A stretch of 64,000 bases of DNA, from NCBI RefSeq assembly GCF_002234675.1, contig NC_019859.2, positions 3,875,240-3,939,239 on the forward strand, in the 5' to 3' direction. The stretch comes from Oryzias latipes. Its lineage: Eukaryota > Chordata > Actinopteri > Beloniformes > Adrianichthyidae. The translations under genes and the position numbers were made by a program. Shown here one piece after another: positions 50,401 through 58,900 of this stretch; position 1 is the stretch's first letter; each line of letters begins with the position of its first letter. The notes under the pieces are model-generated. The model was not told the DNA's origin. It ran no database searches and saw nothing but the letters and a program-made list of their open reading frames with translations.

Positions 50401-51471
50401 TTTTTGACATAGTTGATTTATAATTGAGCAAATGTGGAACTTGTACTAGGTAAATTGAGAATTCGTACTCTGAAAATGAGATGAAGACGACAAAACTCTT
50501 TCAAATGTTTACTATTGGGGAAAGCGACTTTTCCAAGCCCAGGATAGGCATGCCAAAGCCCACACAGAACCTCAGATTTCTCACAGGTTTGCCATAAAAT
50601 TCTTGACAGGAAGCCCAGACAACAAGCACTTGTCCTGTGGAACAACAGCATGTACAAACAAAACCAAAAAAAAAAAAACATTTCTACGTGTTCTAACCTG
50701 ATGGAGAAGCAGAAGTTACAAAATTAACATTTATAATGTTTGATATATGATAAGGGGAAAAAAATCCTGGTTGTGTCAAAGAAGTAACTGCTTTTTATGC
50801 TGTAAACAACATTTTTACAGCATCAGGTGCCTCATTTTAAGCGAAGCCTGCACTATTTTTTTAGAAATCCAACACTTTCTTATCAGCATTAATATGTATT
50901 CGGAACAAAGTTCATCTTTTTCTACATTAAGCGTCAAGACAACTATGTAAAATCGATTCCTCGTTTAACAAACGAATCATTAACTATGTGTTTTGATGCT
51001 TGTTGCAAAAGCAAGGGGTTTGGATGTTTTACAATCACAATGAGAAAAACAAAATCGTGTTACAGAAACATTTTTTACAAAGTTTTTTTACGAGTTAAAA
51101 TGTTAAGTTAAAATGTTTATTTATTCAAATGATTTTTCAACTATATATTTATTGTATTTGTGTGTTCTGACGCACGTTTATAATTTGCAGGAAAGACCGA
51201 ATTCCATAAGTTCTTCAAGCTGCGGTTTTCCTAAAGTAAACGCAGCATTTTGCGGACGTGAAAAACTCACGTAAACTTTGTGGAAGGCGTCCTGGAAGAA
51301 CCTCACGCTGTGGTTCAGAAGCACCTCCACGGAGGCGTCGGGGGTCTGCGGCAGCTGCCGGTCTCCAGCCTCCTCTCCGAACTCAAACAGCTCCCGGAGC
51401 TCCAGAGCCACGGCGCTCCAGCCCAGCAGGCAGGGCAGGAGCCAGGCGCAGGTCCGGGACACGAGACCCAT
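15078..51471 (-). CDS. nid1: Nidogen-1 (entactin), 21 coding segments, one split by a transposon
   Basis: Nidogen is a secreted basement-membrane glycoprotein linking laminin and collagen IV networks. Coding segments in transcript order: 51471-51271, 45630-45412, 37336-37235, 35922-35696, 35495-34936, 34814-34674, 33345-33094, 32022-31822, 31529-31296, 28810-28673, 27955-27827, 26277-26134, 24254-24126, 22147-21905, 21801-21578, 19752-19626, 18818-18647, 17762-17605, 17528-17405, 17200-17088, 15196-15078. They sum to 3957 bp, 1319 codons with the stop, in one frame; human NID1 is about 1247 aa in 20 exons as I recall. The start encodes a hydrophobic signal peptide (about residues 1-22, ending near SAVALELRE). 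Two oddities: the second exon is split by an 8.09-kb transposon (37335-45425), and the intron after 17605 has a GC donor. I cannot tell nid1a from nid1b. Confidence 0.95.
15812..16012 (-). mobile_element. Intact 201-bp TA-flanked MITE
   Basis: TAACCCTTGTG and CACAAGGGTTA form the ends. It is the uninterrupted sister copy of the MITE at 5317-5930, in opposite orientation, within nid1's last intron. Confidence 0.82.
17529..17604 (-). other. nid1: Probable GC-AG intron of nid1
   Basis: A 76-bp intron separates exons 17762-17605 and 17528-17405. Its 5' end reads GCAG/GCGAGG, so the donor is GC, and its 3' end is CTGCAG. This join gives the expected [12 protein letters not shown]...[15 protein letters not shown]. 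Reading through gives an unrelated sequence and a stop. Confidence 0.75.
20068..20400 (-). mobile_element. 5'-truncated LINE 3' end with G-run, reverse
   Basis: Starts (on +) with a T-rich stretch and GTCCTGTCCAACAGCTAGGC, as in the LINE tail at 62130-62270 reversed. It continues into purine-rich sequence and two G-tracts (about 20330-20348 and 20371-20385). Confidence 0.55.
20849..21085 (+). repeat. tRNA-derived SINE
   Basis: The head contains TGGCTCGTGCTGG (A-box position) and GGGTTCAAATCCGGG (B box). The tail CTGTGGCGACCCCTGATGGG is followed by GCCAAAAGTGAAAGAAGA. Lies in a nid1 intron. Confidence 0.8.
21905..22147 (-). other. nid1: nid1 exon 13: thyroglobulin type-1 domain
   Basis: The exon holds the type-1 signature: [38 protein letters not shown] and TALC. 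The last cysteine codon is split across the intron and is completed only if the next exon starts at 21801, which is why I chose that acceptor over one 17 bp further in. Confidence 0.9.
22260..22882 (+). mobile_element. TTAA-flanked MITE, long copy
   Basis: Left end GGTCCCACTCCAATAATC, right end GAGTGGGTCTTTAA with TTAA at 22879-22882. It contains an internal open segment with [16 protein letters not shown], repeated in diverged form in the copy at 51787-52563. The TTAA site and inverted ends AAAGTCCCACTC suggest a piggyBac-type family. Confidence 0.7.
24323..24600 (-). repeat. Interspersed fish repeat ('CAAAGCGCTTTACAG')
   Basis: The core TAGCACTTTACC...CCAAAGCGCTTTACAGTCAC, then TTGCCCAAGGACACTTTGAC and a CTGCAC...GCC tail, recurs at 24908-24985, 32245-32515 and, in a related form, 33929-34135. 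Its class is uncertain (SINE or a LINE end). Confidence 0.6.
26386..26664. mobile_element. MITE with GTGAGAACTGG inverted ends
   Basis: Ends ACTGTATGTGAGAACTGG and CCAGTTCTCACAGTCAATG are inverted repeats. Related copies are at 33656-33928 and, reversed, 49384-49684. Shared interior: GTCACCCATAGAAAATGATT and TCGGTCTGAGTC. Confidence 0.65.
29390..29420. repeat. A-tract
   Basis: About 30 consecutive A in a nid1 intron, without an obvious LINE body next to it. Confidence 0.8.
30974..31245 (-). mobile_element. 5'-truncated LINE 3' end, reverse
   Basis: T-run, then AACTTGTCCTGTCCAGTAG and GAGCAAACAGATGAGCGCTG, then TTTGTATAAACTCCTTTTG. It matches, reversed, the 3' end of the LINE at 55907-62323. 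It ends about 50 bases from nid1 exon 8. Confidence 0.6.
33414..33640 (+). repeat. SINE/LINE-tail repeat
   Basis: CTTTCGGCTTATCCCGTTAGG and CGCCACAGG are typical of fish retroposon tails. The rest is diverged. Lies in a nid1 intron. Confidence 0.5.
33656..33928. mobile_element. MITE, sister of 26386-26664
   Basis: Left end CATTGACTGCATATGAGAAC. The interior matches the copy at 26386 (TCACCCATAGAAAATTATTT, GGAGTGAGCTTGTTGGAAGG). The right end is degraded. Confidence 0.6.
33929..34135 (+). repeat. (TAA)n followed by an interspersed repeat
   Basis: About eight TAA units are followed by GGATTTATCTGCGCTTTTC and CTCAAAGCGCTTACAGTGTG, a repeat body common in fish introns. Confidence 0.6.
34936..35922 (-). 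other. nid1: nid1 exons 3-4: end of NIDO domain and acidic Thr/Pro linker
   Basis: Exon 35922-35696 encodes [10 protein letters not shown] and [14 protein letters not shown], the conserved end of NIDO. Exon 35495-34936 (560 bp) opens with NGIWVYKIG, then becomes a low-complexity stretch rich in Glu, Asp, Thr, Ser and Pro, ending [13 protein letters not shown]. In mammals this is the flexible, O-glycosylated, sulfated link between G1 and G2. It accounts for part of the greater length relative to human. Confidence 0.88.
36408..36945 (+). mobile_element. TTAA-type MITE copy
   Basis: Left end CTAAAGTCCCACCCCAACCATC and right end AAGTGGGGTTTTAA match the family at 22260-22882. Shared interior: GTGGATGCATCAGAATG. 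Confidence 0.62.
37235..37336 (-). other. nid1: nid1 exon 2, second half (NIDO domain), after the transposon
   Basis: Codons 141-174. It opens after a T-run and CAG formed by the other terminal repeat, reads two codons TGT ACA across the junction, then native [16 protein letters not shown]. It ends AK with donor GTGAGC. Joined without the transposon, the two halves make a 303-bp exon. Confidence 0.8.
37335..37346 (+). repeat. Left terminal inverted repeat of the transposon, doubling as a nid1 3' splice site
   Basis: CACTGAAAAAAA on +. Read on -, it is a run of seven T followed by CAG/TG, a good polypyrimidine tract and acceptor; nid1 coding resumes at 37336. Confidence 0.85.
37417..38707 (+). 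promoter_or_regulatory. Transposon 5' region: probable promoter and untranslated exons
   Basis: A 78-codon open stretch (37417-37653) runs through a canonical donor (CCCG/GTAAGT near 37641) and could be a first exon. A GC-richer block at 38060-38360 contains AATAAA near 38199 and looks like a promoter or a relic LTR. A small exon-like piece, 38643-38707, lies between CTTCAG and GTAAGA. The arrangement is inferred and no transcript was seen. Confidence 0.4.
38916..41591 (+). CDS. Transposase-like protein with N-terminal C2H2 fingers (891 aa)
   Basis: One open frame from ATG (preceded by in-frame TGA at 38913) to TAA. Residues 4-130 contain four C2H2-like fingers (for example [21 protein letters not shown]; the second has [10 protein letters not shown]). 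The rest has motifs I associate with CACTA/EnSpm-class transposases: [12 protein letters not shown] (361-372), [10 protein letters not shown] with Asp455, a CRFC zinc-type pair, SHDLLEG (about 545), [20 protein letters not shown] and [12 protein letters not shown] with Glu709. Asp363/364, Asp455 and Glu709 are my candidates for the DDE catalytic set. No stop or frameshift is visible. The last codons overlap a donor (AG/GTAAG at 41587); spliced to 42355 the protein would end RQ-stop. Codon use is AT-rich, like the surroundings. Confidence 0.75.
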   Translation: MWQCKACPSVFQSRSHLLKHYRVRHVHYGKNSRIPCVHESCPCTFRTWNALLIHLNRCHVIKTSHHHSERCTYSCHLCPCKDLVSERDYWTHINAHLKKNEVVTCMFLHCDFESNILGSFKSHKSRKHRLYSSKDFKPGIVISATVAALDSASSASDDDIEDAQPSSSADGLSDLPDVIQHSLAAALLKLEHFSCVPSKAINEFLVELHYLTDCLSKSHVESVIVNTFQKHNVQVDRVVIEEIISLCSANPLNKAIEKGGPLSTAYQRKQYYKSKFNVVEPVEYILDAKENKTLQYVSILESLQVLLSRKDIVDKVIGNHNTQREKGTGKEILYRSYKDGLHCKENCLLSGEDLSLSITLYADDFEVCNPLGTSRKTHKLCAVYWVLNNLPPGSHSSLCSIFLAILCKTNNVKLFGYNKILEPLIRDLRSLEVDGIFVPQLHKSLKGTVQTIVADNLGAHGIAGFVENFTGPFFCRFCTAPASDIQSHEVRSGAFSLRRKETHETHVRAALDGGSSVFGVKRACPFTQALSHFHVVSGYPPDISHDLLEGVVPVEIACCLTSLISKEYITLEEINGSILHFPYKWTDKTNKPHTLPQTLSRRKTIGGNAHENWCLLRLLPFLIGPKIPEHEPIWQVLLDLKQIVELVVAPVHSDESIAYLESKISDHRQRYQEAFPNNTLLPKHHYIEHYPRLIQLFGPLAGLWTIRFEAKHSFFKKVMKHTSCFKNVPLSLAVKHQIMIGYHLSSPNIDKPVLDVSHASTVPLDVLKENLAQAFKQINPSVSEINIAKNVWSKGINYRPGMIVAYGSEGGLPEFGEIHQICILQQRLFFVLKLLCGWYCEHYGAFQLTPSTAREHDLVEVSDLVDEYPLAAYVVGGIRMVTLKRSICICR
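42345..42370 (+). promoter_or_regulatory. Splice acceptor and 9-nt spacer before the second ORF
   Basis: TTCCCTTACAG ends at 42354. Spliced from 41587 it puts the transposase stop (42359-42361) nine bases before the second ATG (42371). Spliced from the 5' exon at 38707 it would make a separate mRNA for the second protein. Confidence 0.5.
42371..44368 (+). CDS. Second transposon protein, SAMD3-like family, four exons, C-terminal frameshift
   Basis: Exons 42371-43372, 43464-43616, 43812-43901 and 44177-44368, all joined in phase 0 by GT-AG introns; 479 codons with the stop. Residues 1-75 look like a PB1/ubiquitin-like fold ([33 protein letters not shown]). A Ser-rich linker and a long conserved region follow ([27 protein letters not shown]). 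In fish genomes I recall such proteins being labelled 'sterile alpha motif domain-containing 3-like'. The reading stops early at 44368. One base further back, an open frame continues from 44353 to TAA at 44479-44481 with [16 protein letters not shown], as expected for the family's C-terminus. A T was probably lost from the T-run 44349-44353. Role in transposition unknown. Confidence 0.65.
44886..44891 (+). terminator. Transposon poly(A) signal
   Basis: AATAAA lies 405 bases after the frameshifted ORF's natural stop and is followed by a T-rich stretch. It would end both transposon transcripts. Confidence 0.55.
45411..45425 (-). repeat. Right terminal inverted repeat of the transposon, doubling as a nid1 5' splice site
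   Basis: Read on -, CACTG and nine A are followed by GTATGT starting at 45411. GT at 45411-45410 is the only donor close to the join that keeps the frame. Confidence 0.85.
45412..45630 (-). other. nid1: nid1 exon 2, first half (NIDO domain), up to the transposon
   Basis: Codons 68-140. Native coding ([19 protein letters not shown], then [14 protein letters not shown] and RIRLAFPT) runs to 45426. The last 14 bases, 45425-45412, are the transposon's terminal repeat CTG plus nine A, coding LKKK, directly before GTATGT. In human NID1 the sequence continues without interruption here (FPEISF...VTWES), so the break is not expected from the protein. Confidence 0.8.
45730..46137. mobile_element. hAT-type MITE, 408 bp
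   Basis: Ends TAGGCCTGCACAATAT and ATATCGTGCAGCCTTA are inverted repeats. Flanks GTGCACAT (45722-45729) and GTGCGCAT (46138-46145) form an 8-bp duplication with one mismatch. The interior is rich in TATCGCAATAT palindromes, as in the common fish family with these ends. Confidence 0.85.
48597..48751 (-). repeat. Retroposon tail fragment
   Basis: GCTGGAGCCTATCACAGC, GGGTACACCATGGACAGT and CGGGACAATTTAGAATCA are characteristic of the tails of fish SINEs of the 1876 class. Confidence 0.6.
48752..49383 (-). mobile_element. TTAA-flanked MITE, reverse, cut by another MITE
   Basis: Starts TTAAAGACCCACTCTGAT. The interior matches the family (GATGGAGGAAATATACAAGG, TGTGAATCAGGAGG). Its far end stops at GATGATCCCA, where the MITE of 49384-49684 begins. 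Confidence 0.65.
49384..49684. mobile_element. MITE, reverse sister of 26386-26664
   Basis: Interior GCTTACTCTTGATTGGCGAG and ACCGACTCAGACCAATTACT. The right end CCAGTTCTCACATACAGTC is the inverted form of the family's terminus. Confidence 0.6.
51271..51471 (-). other. nid1: nid1 exon 1: signal peptide and N-terminus
   Basis: ATG at 51471-51469 opens 67 codons: a basic start, the hydrophobic core [14 protein letters not shown], then the mature start [10 protein letters not shown]. The exon ends HKVY with donor GTGAGT, phase 0, and joins INTNG of the next exon, matching the human VYVNTNG join. An upstream in-frame ATG at 51564 would put about 31 extra residues before the signal peptide and is less likely. 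Confidence 0.9.
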
Positions 51472-51786
51472 CTTCTCCCCGCAGGCCGGCGGAAGAGCTG
51501 CACTGATGGAGACACCAAGTGATGGAGTGAAACGTGGGAGGAGGCTGGGAGGGATGAAGAACACCAGAAGGGACGGCTACCCTACTTCCGGCATATTTTT
51601 TTCTTTTTCAAAGTAAAAATCAAAAAGACTATTTTAAATTTTAATTTTGTTGTTCACATCTTGTAATAAATAATCAGATTTGTAAGAGTGGAATAACTCG
51701 TTTATTAGTCCACAATTATTTTTCTATAGTTATTTAGTTTCTGTCACGCAGCAAAAACCTTTTGACCTCCTCTCTAGCTGCCAAAG

Positions 51787-52563
51787 TTAAAGTCCCACTC
51801 CGATCATCTTTTCCCCTCATTTTAAAATTGTCCCCAGTGGTCTATTAAATTCTGATAATGCCGTAATCAAAAACCTGTGTCGTTTTCCAGGACATAGTTT
51901 CTGCAGAGCGGCAGCAGCTCAGTAGAAATCCGTCTTTGAGTTGTGGGCGGAACCACGCCCCCCTTCCACTTTGCTGAGAGTTCTCTGTTTACACTCTCTC
52001 CCGCTCCCTTGCAGCCCCTCACACACAAGTGATTTTTGTGCCACCACATCGAGGAAAAAAGTCACACTTTTAGTGATCAAAATTTCCAAAATTGCAAACA
52101 AATTATTCAGTTTTAACAAATAAACCTAAGTTGCAACTAAAAAATATTAAATGTTAGCTTTCAAAATCTTTTTCTTTGGTTTTAAAATGAATTTTTGCGT
52201 TTACAATACAACAAAAATGGGGAGAAATATTGAAGCTATCCAGCTGTACAGTTTAAATACAGATTCCAGCTCGGGCGAGGAAAACATAACGTACATGGAT
52301 CTGTTTGTCTGCGAGTGGATGCATCAGAATGGAGCAGAGCATGTGGCCCACCCAGCGCATTTTCTACGTCACCAGTGAGCTCTTTTTCTAGCGTATTTTT
52401 TCATCTGCTTTCGATTTACAATGATCGGAAACGAGGAAATACTCAGAAACACATTTTTAATTTTTTTCAATATATGTCAAAAGAAAAAAATGACACAAGA
52501 ACAAAAAAAAACTAAAAACTCTTAAAAACATCATAGCATAGTTTTCACCCGAGAGTTTTTTTT
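51787..52563 (+). mobile_element. TTAA-flanked MITE, long copy upstream of nid1
   Basis: TTAA at 51787-51790 is followed by AGTCCCACTCCGATCATC. The interior contains an open segment with IQLYSLNTDSSSGEEN, matching the copy at 22260. The right end is eroded. It lies about 320 bp upstream of the nid1 start codon on the gene's upstream side. Confidence 0.7.
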
Positions 52564-54197
52564 GGGTCAGTCTGTGATGTCCATATTTCATTCTCTGACA
52601 CACAAATATGTTTAGCTTTCAATGACTACATTTTGCATTTGGGATTAAAATGTTAAAAATAAATACATTAATAAGTGGAGTGATACAAACATGCAGCCGC
52701 AGCCTTCTGCATCCCATCTTCTACTAAGATTGGAACATGATCCCTGTCCGCCATAGGACAATATCGCCACCCTCTGGAATTCAAATATAAGTGTAACTAT
52801 ATTCATCTACTCTATTTTTCCTTGTAGATGAAGATGCGACGTACTCAGATAGAAAATTGCGTTTTGAACTTGTTCATGTGCTATTTTTCTGAGGATGGAG
52901 GAGAAATGTTAAGAAAATTAAGCTCCAAATGTATTTGAATACTTCATTTAAATCGCTGTGAATCAGGAGCAAAGGAAAAAGGTGGAGGGTGTGAGGGGCT
53001 GTAAGCTAGTCAGAGAGCATGTAAACAGAGAGCTCTCAGTCATGGGTGTCCCACCCACAATTCAGAGGTGAATTTCTAATGAAGTACGTCCGCTACTGTG
53101 TCCTAGAAAGTGACTGATTTTGGTTTTTTTATGGCTAAAAAAGTTCAGTTATAATTACTGGGAATGCTTTGAAAGTAGATCAAAAGTTTTAATTATTTTT
53201 TTCTGTAGCTGAAGCCTAAAGGTTTGTTACTAAGGTTCACAGCATCTTTGAATGAGTCTAGACAAAAATACAGTGAGTTCAGAGGGTTCATCAGTTTCCT
53301 GCATCACCACTGAGTTTTACAATATTTATGTTCTGCCAGAAAACATTTGCCTCGGCAGAGAAGCAGCCGCAGCTCAGACTGGTGCCTTCTTTTAACACTT
53401 GCCATTTCAAAATGTTGTGATTTTTCAGAGATGTGTGATTCCTGTTTCGCTCTTTTCTCTCAGACTACAGGCTTGGCAGAAAGTCAGAGCCTGCTTTGCG
53501 TCCAACTCTTTTGCACCAATCTAAACCTGAATGTTCAGGTTAACATGGTTCGTAATATATTTTTCTATTTCTTTAATTTTGACATTTTTTTTATCCTTAT
53601 AGTTTTAAATACTGAAATTTAGGACAGGAATCTGCAGGCTAAAGTGAACACTAATGATTACTTACGTTGAGAGGACATGAACTTCTTGTTGCAGGGTTGC
53701 TTTAGTTGTCCTGCCAATAGCAATCTTTGCTAGAAATGTTTGAGTCTTACATATTGTTCTCCTTTGGTGCCTTTGAACAAAGGTTCAACTACACTTGTCA
53801 AAGTGGAGCTGATTAGTAGCTGCAGGTTCATCTGTGAAGCTGAACCTAAAAAAGGAAAAAAAATAGTGAACGTAAAGAGAGAAGTTTTTTACAAAAAAAA
53901 TATAAAGATTTTGTTCTTAATGAAAGTCTGACAGGGAACAACAGAAGTAAGTCACTTTTTACTGAGTGAAGCAAATCAATAACAGGGGTAACAGCTGACT
54001 GCAAACAGTAATGGTTAGTTAGAGAATCACTAACCAGCAAGTGTGGACATTCAAATCCAACAGGTTTCTGCTATCAACCAGGTTTGAGTAATTACCAACA
54101 GGCAGGTGTAAGCTACTAACTAAAAAAAAAACACACAACACCAGGTGTGGCAATTAACACCTGACAGGTGAAAGCAATTATAGCAGCCGGAATGAGC
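52564..54197. other. Intergenic, with a degraded TTAA-MITE
   Basis: A reverse, eroded MITE copy covers about 52830-53195 (GGATGGAGGAGAAATGTTAAG, TGTGAATCAGGAGC). The rest is AT-rich and shows no gene or clear repeat. Confidence 0.5.
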
Positions 54198-54203
54198 AAT
54201 TTG

Positions 54204-55713
54204 TATGGAAGCGATCCTTATTAAAAATTAAAGTCAAAAGCAGAAATGCTTTTTCATTTTCAAAATGAAGCTGCATTTTTTCACTCAAAATTAAAATGAA
54301 AAAGCAATCTGCCAAAATTCTTTTTCATTCTCTCCTTCAACACCGCGTGTTCTGTCACTTAATTGAAATGACAAAGCAAATGGTAATTTACATTTCATTT
54401 TCAAAAAGTTCTCTGGTAAATGTGTAGCATTTTTATAAATTTCATTTAGAAATGTCTAATTTGACATTTAAAAAGGAATTACCAGAAATGCTTTTTTATT
54501 TTCAAAATGAAGCTGCATCAAATTACTCAAAATTAAAAAGAAAAAGCAATCCTTCAAAATGCTTTTTCCTTCTCTACTTCAACACTGCTTTTTCTGTCAC
54601 TTAATTAAATGATAAACACCATATTATTATTATTAAGGGCCTGCTGGCTCATATTATTTTAAACCCATGGGTTCAGTGCTTTTTTCTTCGCAGCAAGGAC
54701 CCGAAAGATGGGTTAGCATTAGGCTAATATGTGTTAAAAACATTAGCCGTGGAGGTACTTAAAACTCTGTGCGGGTAATGAGCATCTTGGATGTAAAAAT
54801 GTGGGAATTACATCAGCCTTTATTTTGTCTGGACACCACTGGAAACACAAATTCATATGATGGTTTAGAGTAGATCTGCGTAGCAGCACTTCTGCTTTTG
54901 GCGATCTGGAGCTTCGGAGGGCGGGGCTTCGCGCTCCGCAATGCGAAGGCGGCTGCCGGTCCGAAGACAAAGCTAGTCCGGGGGAAGTTTTGACGAACCG
55001 CAGTGTGTCCGAAGGAGGACCGCAGAAGGCGGAAATGCTGCTCCGTAGTCCTGTGAAGCTGTGTACAATCGTCAGGAGTGCACAGCGTTACAAAGTGACC
55101 ACTAAGTGCCACTAACACAAAGCTACAAGCCTGGCCGCACTGCTCCTAGCATGTGCCTCTTAGCAGCCGGAGACATGGAGATAACACTGACGTCATCGCC
55201 CCGTCTCTCCTCTGGAAATGCTAAGTCAAATTGAATTATGTGATATATTGGGACAATGTTCGCAGGGTGGATGTTAAAACGAAAATGAGATTCCCTCTTT
55301 ACATTTTTGTTTTAATTTTGACATAGAATAAGCGGTTTTTAAGTAGAAAATGAAAAAGCATTTTGAAGTATTGATTTTTCAGTTTAATTTTGAGTCATTT
55401 GATGGAGTTACATTTTGAAAATGAAAAAGCATTTTTGTTAATCCATTTTAATTGTCAAATTAGACATTTATAAATGAATTTTGCCACACATTTACCAGAG
55501 AACCTTTTGAAAATGAAATGTCAAATACCATTTTCTTTATCATTTTAATTAAGTGACTGAATAAGCGATGTTGAAGTAGAAAATGAAAAAGCATTTTGGT
55601 GGATTGCTTTTTCATTTTAATATTGAGTCAAAAAATGCAGCATCATTTTGAAATGAAAAACCATTTCTGGTATTGACTTTTATTTTTAAGTATGCTACAG
55701 AATCGCTTCCGTA
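54204..55713. mobile_element. 1.5-kb foldback DNA element with long inverted arms
   Basis: Ends TATGGAAGCGATCC and, inverted, TACGGAAGCGATTC. A 6-bp direct repeat AATTTG flanks it (54198-54203, 55714-55719). The arms are inverted repeats of roughly 420 bp. Each arm contains two tandem diverged units with CTTTTTCATTTTCAAAATGA and CTGTCACTTAATT. The central 600 bp are GC-richer and carry no convincing protein. Superfamily not assigned. Confidence 0.8.
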
Positions 55714-55969
55714 AATTTGCAACAGAGAACTGAAAATTTGAAAAAGACGGCAGCTGGAGGACAGAGTAAAGTTATCAGAGGGTGAGGTTCGGTCTAGAGA
55801 GACTTTTGGGAGGGGAAGAGAATTTGTATCCGGTGGTTCTTAAGTGTAAAGAAGGATTTTTTCGGTTCTGAGGAGGGTCAAAGAAAACAGGGAAATACAT
55901 GAATAATAGAATACTCATTTTTGCCTCCATCAACAACATACAGTTTCTAGCATTCACCTCAACAGCAGC

Positions 55970-58900
55970 ATGTCCACCCTAAGGTTAGTTACTTGGAATG
56001 TGCACGGAGCTGGAACCAGAGAGAAGAGACTGAAAGTAATGAGCAAATTAAAAGATCTCAAAACTGATTTTGCGTTTCTTCAAGAAACTCATATGTCTAG
56101 TTCCTCAGTGAATATTCTCGCCACAGCAGATTTTCCCAACGTATATTCAGCCTGTTATAATTCTAGACAGAGAGGAGTAACAATTATGATAAATAGGGAA
56201 ATTAAATTCACAGAAACTAGTACAGTCATAGACCCAGAAGGAAGATTTATAATAGTCACTCTTTCCACCCAAAATATGCAGCTGTGTTTAGCTAATGTGT
56301 ACGCCCCCAATGTAGATGACCCTAAATTCTTTCATTCCTTCTTCTCTGCGCTATCTGAACATACAGACAAATCGCTAATCATTGCAGGTGACCTCAACAT
56401 GTGTTTAGATCCAGAGATGGATAGGCTAAATAACACAGGAAATCTTAGAATCTGGCAATCCACAAACACTGTTAAACAGTACATGGAGGATTTTGGTCTT
56501 TGTGATGTTTGGCGTTTATTCCACCCCACGAAAAGAACTTATACCTTTTTCTCCACAGTTCATCAATCATACTCCAGGCTAGATTATTTCTTGGTTAACA
56601 GCTCCTTGTTGAGCATAGCTACGGAAGCACAGATCCACCCCATTACTATCAGCGACCACGCACCAGTTTCCCTGACTCTTAAAAACAAAACATCACCACC
56701 TTCATTAAGGAGCTGGAGGTTCAATACATCGTTGCTCAGAGACCCTAACTTTATAGATTTTCTTGCTAAAGAATGGTCCTCATATCTTCAAAATAATGAC
56801 CACCCAGGTATTTCCTCGTGCCTTTTATGGGAGGCCGGGAAAGCAGTCATGAGAGGAAAAATAATCGCCTTCTCATCCCACAAAAAAAGAAAAGAAAACT
56901 CTAAACTAGTGGATTTAGAGCAAAAAATCAGACTGTTAGAGGAAACCTACAGCAACTCTCCGGATGAACAAACTCTACAACAAATAAGGAAAGTAAGAAT
57001 CGAATTAAATGAAATAACTAATCAAAGAACACAGTTTTTATTACAGAGACTACGCTTGGAGAGGTTTGATCACAGTAATAAATCTGGGAAATATTTGGCA
57101 AATCAACTCAAAATAAACAAAGAGAAGACAACTATTTCATCAGTCATAGACCTAACAGGAAATGCAACACATGATCCAGCTGCAATAAATTCAGTTTTTA
57201 AAAACTTTTACCAATCTCTCTACTCATCCCAAATTAATCCCTCTGACAATGACATCAACAGTTTTCTCAATAGCATAGATTTGCCTAGACCAACAGAGGA
57301 ACAAATCACAGCCCTGGAGTCCCCTTTTACTAAAGAAGAGCTACATAAAGCATTAACCAACATGCCTAGTAAAAAAGCCCCAGGACCAGACGGCTTCCCA
57401 GCAGAATTTTATAAAGAGTTTTGGCAAATCTTAGCTCCCATTTTTCTCAGAATGACAATAGAAATTAAGGACAACAATTATCTACCTCCAAATATGAATT
57501 CTGCTAATATAATCTTACTTCTGAAACCTGGGAAAGATCCCACATCACCATCCAGCTATCGACCCATATCGCTGATTAATGCAGATCTTAAAATAATCTG
57601 CAAAGCTTTGGCGGGAAGGCTGGAGAAGGTAGTTCCCTCTCTAATACATCCTGACCAAACAGGTTTTATAAAGGGTAGACATTCATCTACCAACATGCGC
57701 AGATTAATCAACCTCATAGATTATACAACCATCAACAACCGAGAAGCAACCATTTTGTCACTGGACGCAGAAAAGGCATTTGATCGGGTCAACTGGAAAT
57801 TTTTAATAGCCACCCTGAACAAATTTGGCTTTGGAAAATCATTTATTAACTGGATTAAAATACTATATGCCTCTCCTAATGCTCGTATCAGAACAAATGA
57901 TCAAACATCTCCAAGCTTTAATTTACAAAGAGGAACCAGACAAGGCTGTTCACTATCTCCGTCTTTATTTGCACTATTTATTGAACCTCTAGCTGCTGCT
58001 ATTAGGCAAAGTCGAGACATTGAAGGCATTCAAACCAAAAATTTAGAACACAAAATAAGTCTTTATGCAGATGATGTTTTACTATTTACTCCTAATTCAC
58101 AATCTTCCATCTGCCAAATCATCTCCCTAATTAATAGATTTTCCTCAGTTTCAGAATACTCCATAAACTGGTCTAAAAGCACAATTTTACCAATTAATTG
58201 CAATTATCTAAATCCGTCATCTATTAAAATACAAACAGGCAACATAAAGTACTTAGGTATAAATATCTCCTCTAGGCTTTCTGATCTACTCAAGCTAAAC
58301 CACACCCAACTACTTAAAACAACCGAGGCTGATCTCACTAGATGGAAAACTCTACCCATTTCTCTAATCGGGAGAGTTGCAGCCATAAAAATGATGATTC
58401 TCCCAAAAATTAACTACCTATTTTCAATGATTCCTTCCAAACCTCCAACTACTTGGTTCAAATCATTAGACTCATTCATTTCCCAATACCTCTGGGAAGG
58501 TAAACCCCCACGGATTAGTTTAAAAACTATTAAAAAACCTAAAGATAGAGGAGGACTAGGCCTTCCAGACTTCCAGGACTACTACTCCGCGAACAGATTG
58601 TGTTATGTACAGAAATGGCTGAATCCTGGTGTGCTGGATGAATCCTGGCTAGACATTGAACAAAATCTCTGTGATAACCTAGATATTTCTAATTTACCTT
58701 TCTTCAGTTCTAAAATTAAACAACACAAATGCTTCAGAAGTTTAAACATCAGCTCATCCTTAACAGCCTGGTGGGATTTTCTTAAAAAAAACAACCTCAC
58801 ATTATTTCCATGTAAACTTACCCCCATTTGGAATAACCCTAACATTTTGATTAACAAAAACATGATTCATTTTGCTTCATGGAAGAACAAAGGAATCGAG

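Larger units (their letters stand above)
45631..51270 (-). other. nid1: nid1 intron 1 (5.6 kb)
   Basis: Holds a hAT-like MITE (45730-46137), a retroposon tail (48597-48751), a TTAA MITE (48752-49383) and a second MITE (49384-49684). In the remaining AT-rich DNA I see no exon or RNA gene. Confidence 0.7.

Noticed and set aside
54743..55118. Frames in the centre of the foldback element
   Set aside because: No recognisable motif, and overlapping frames of equal quality on one strand.
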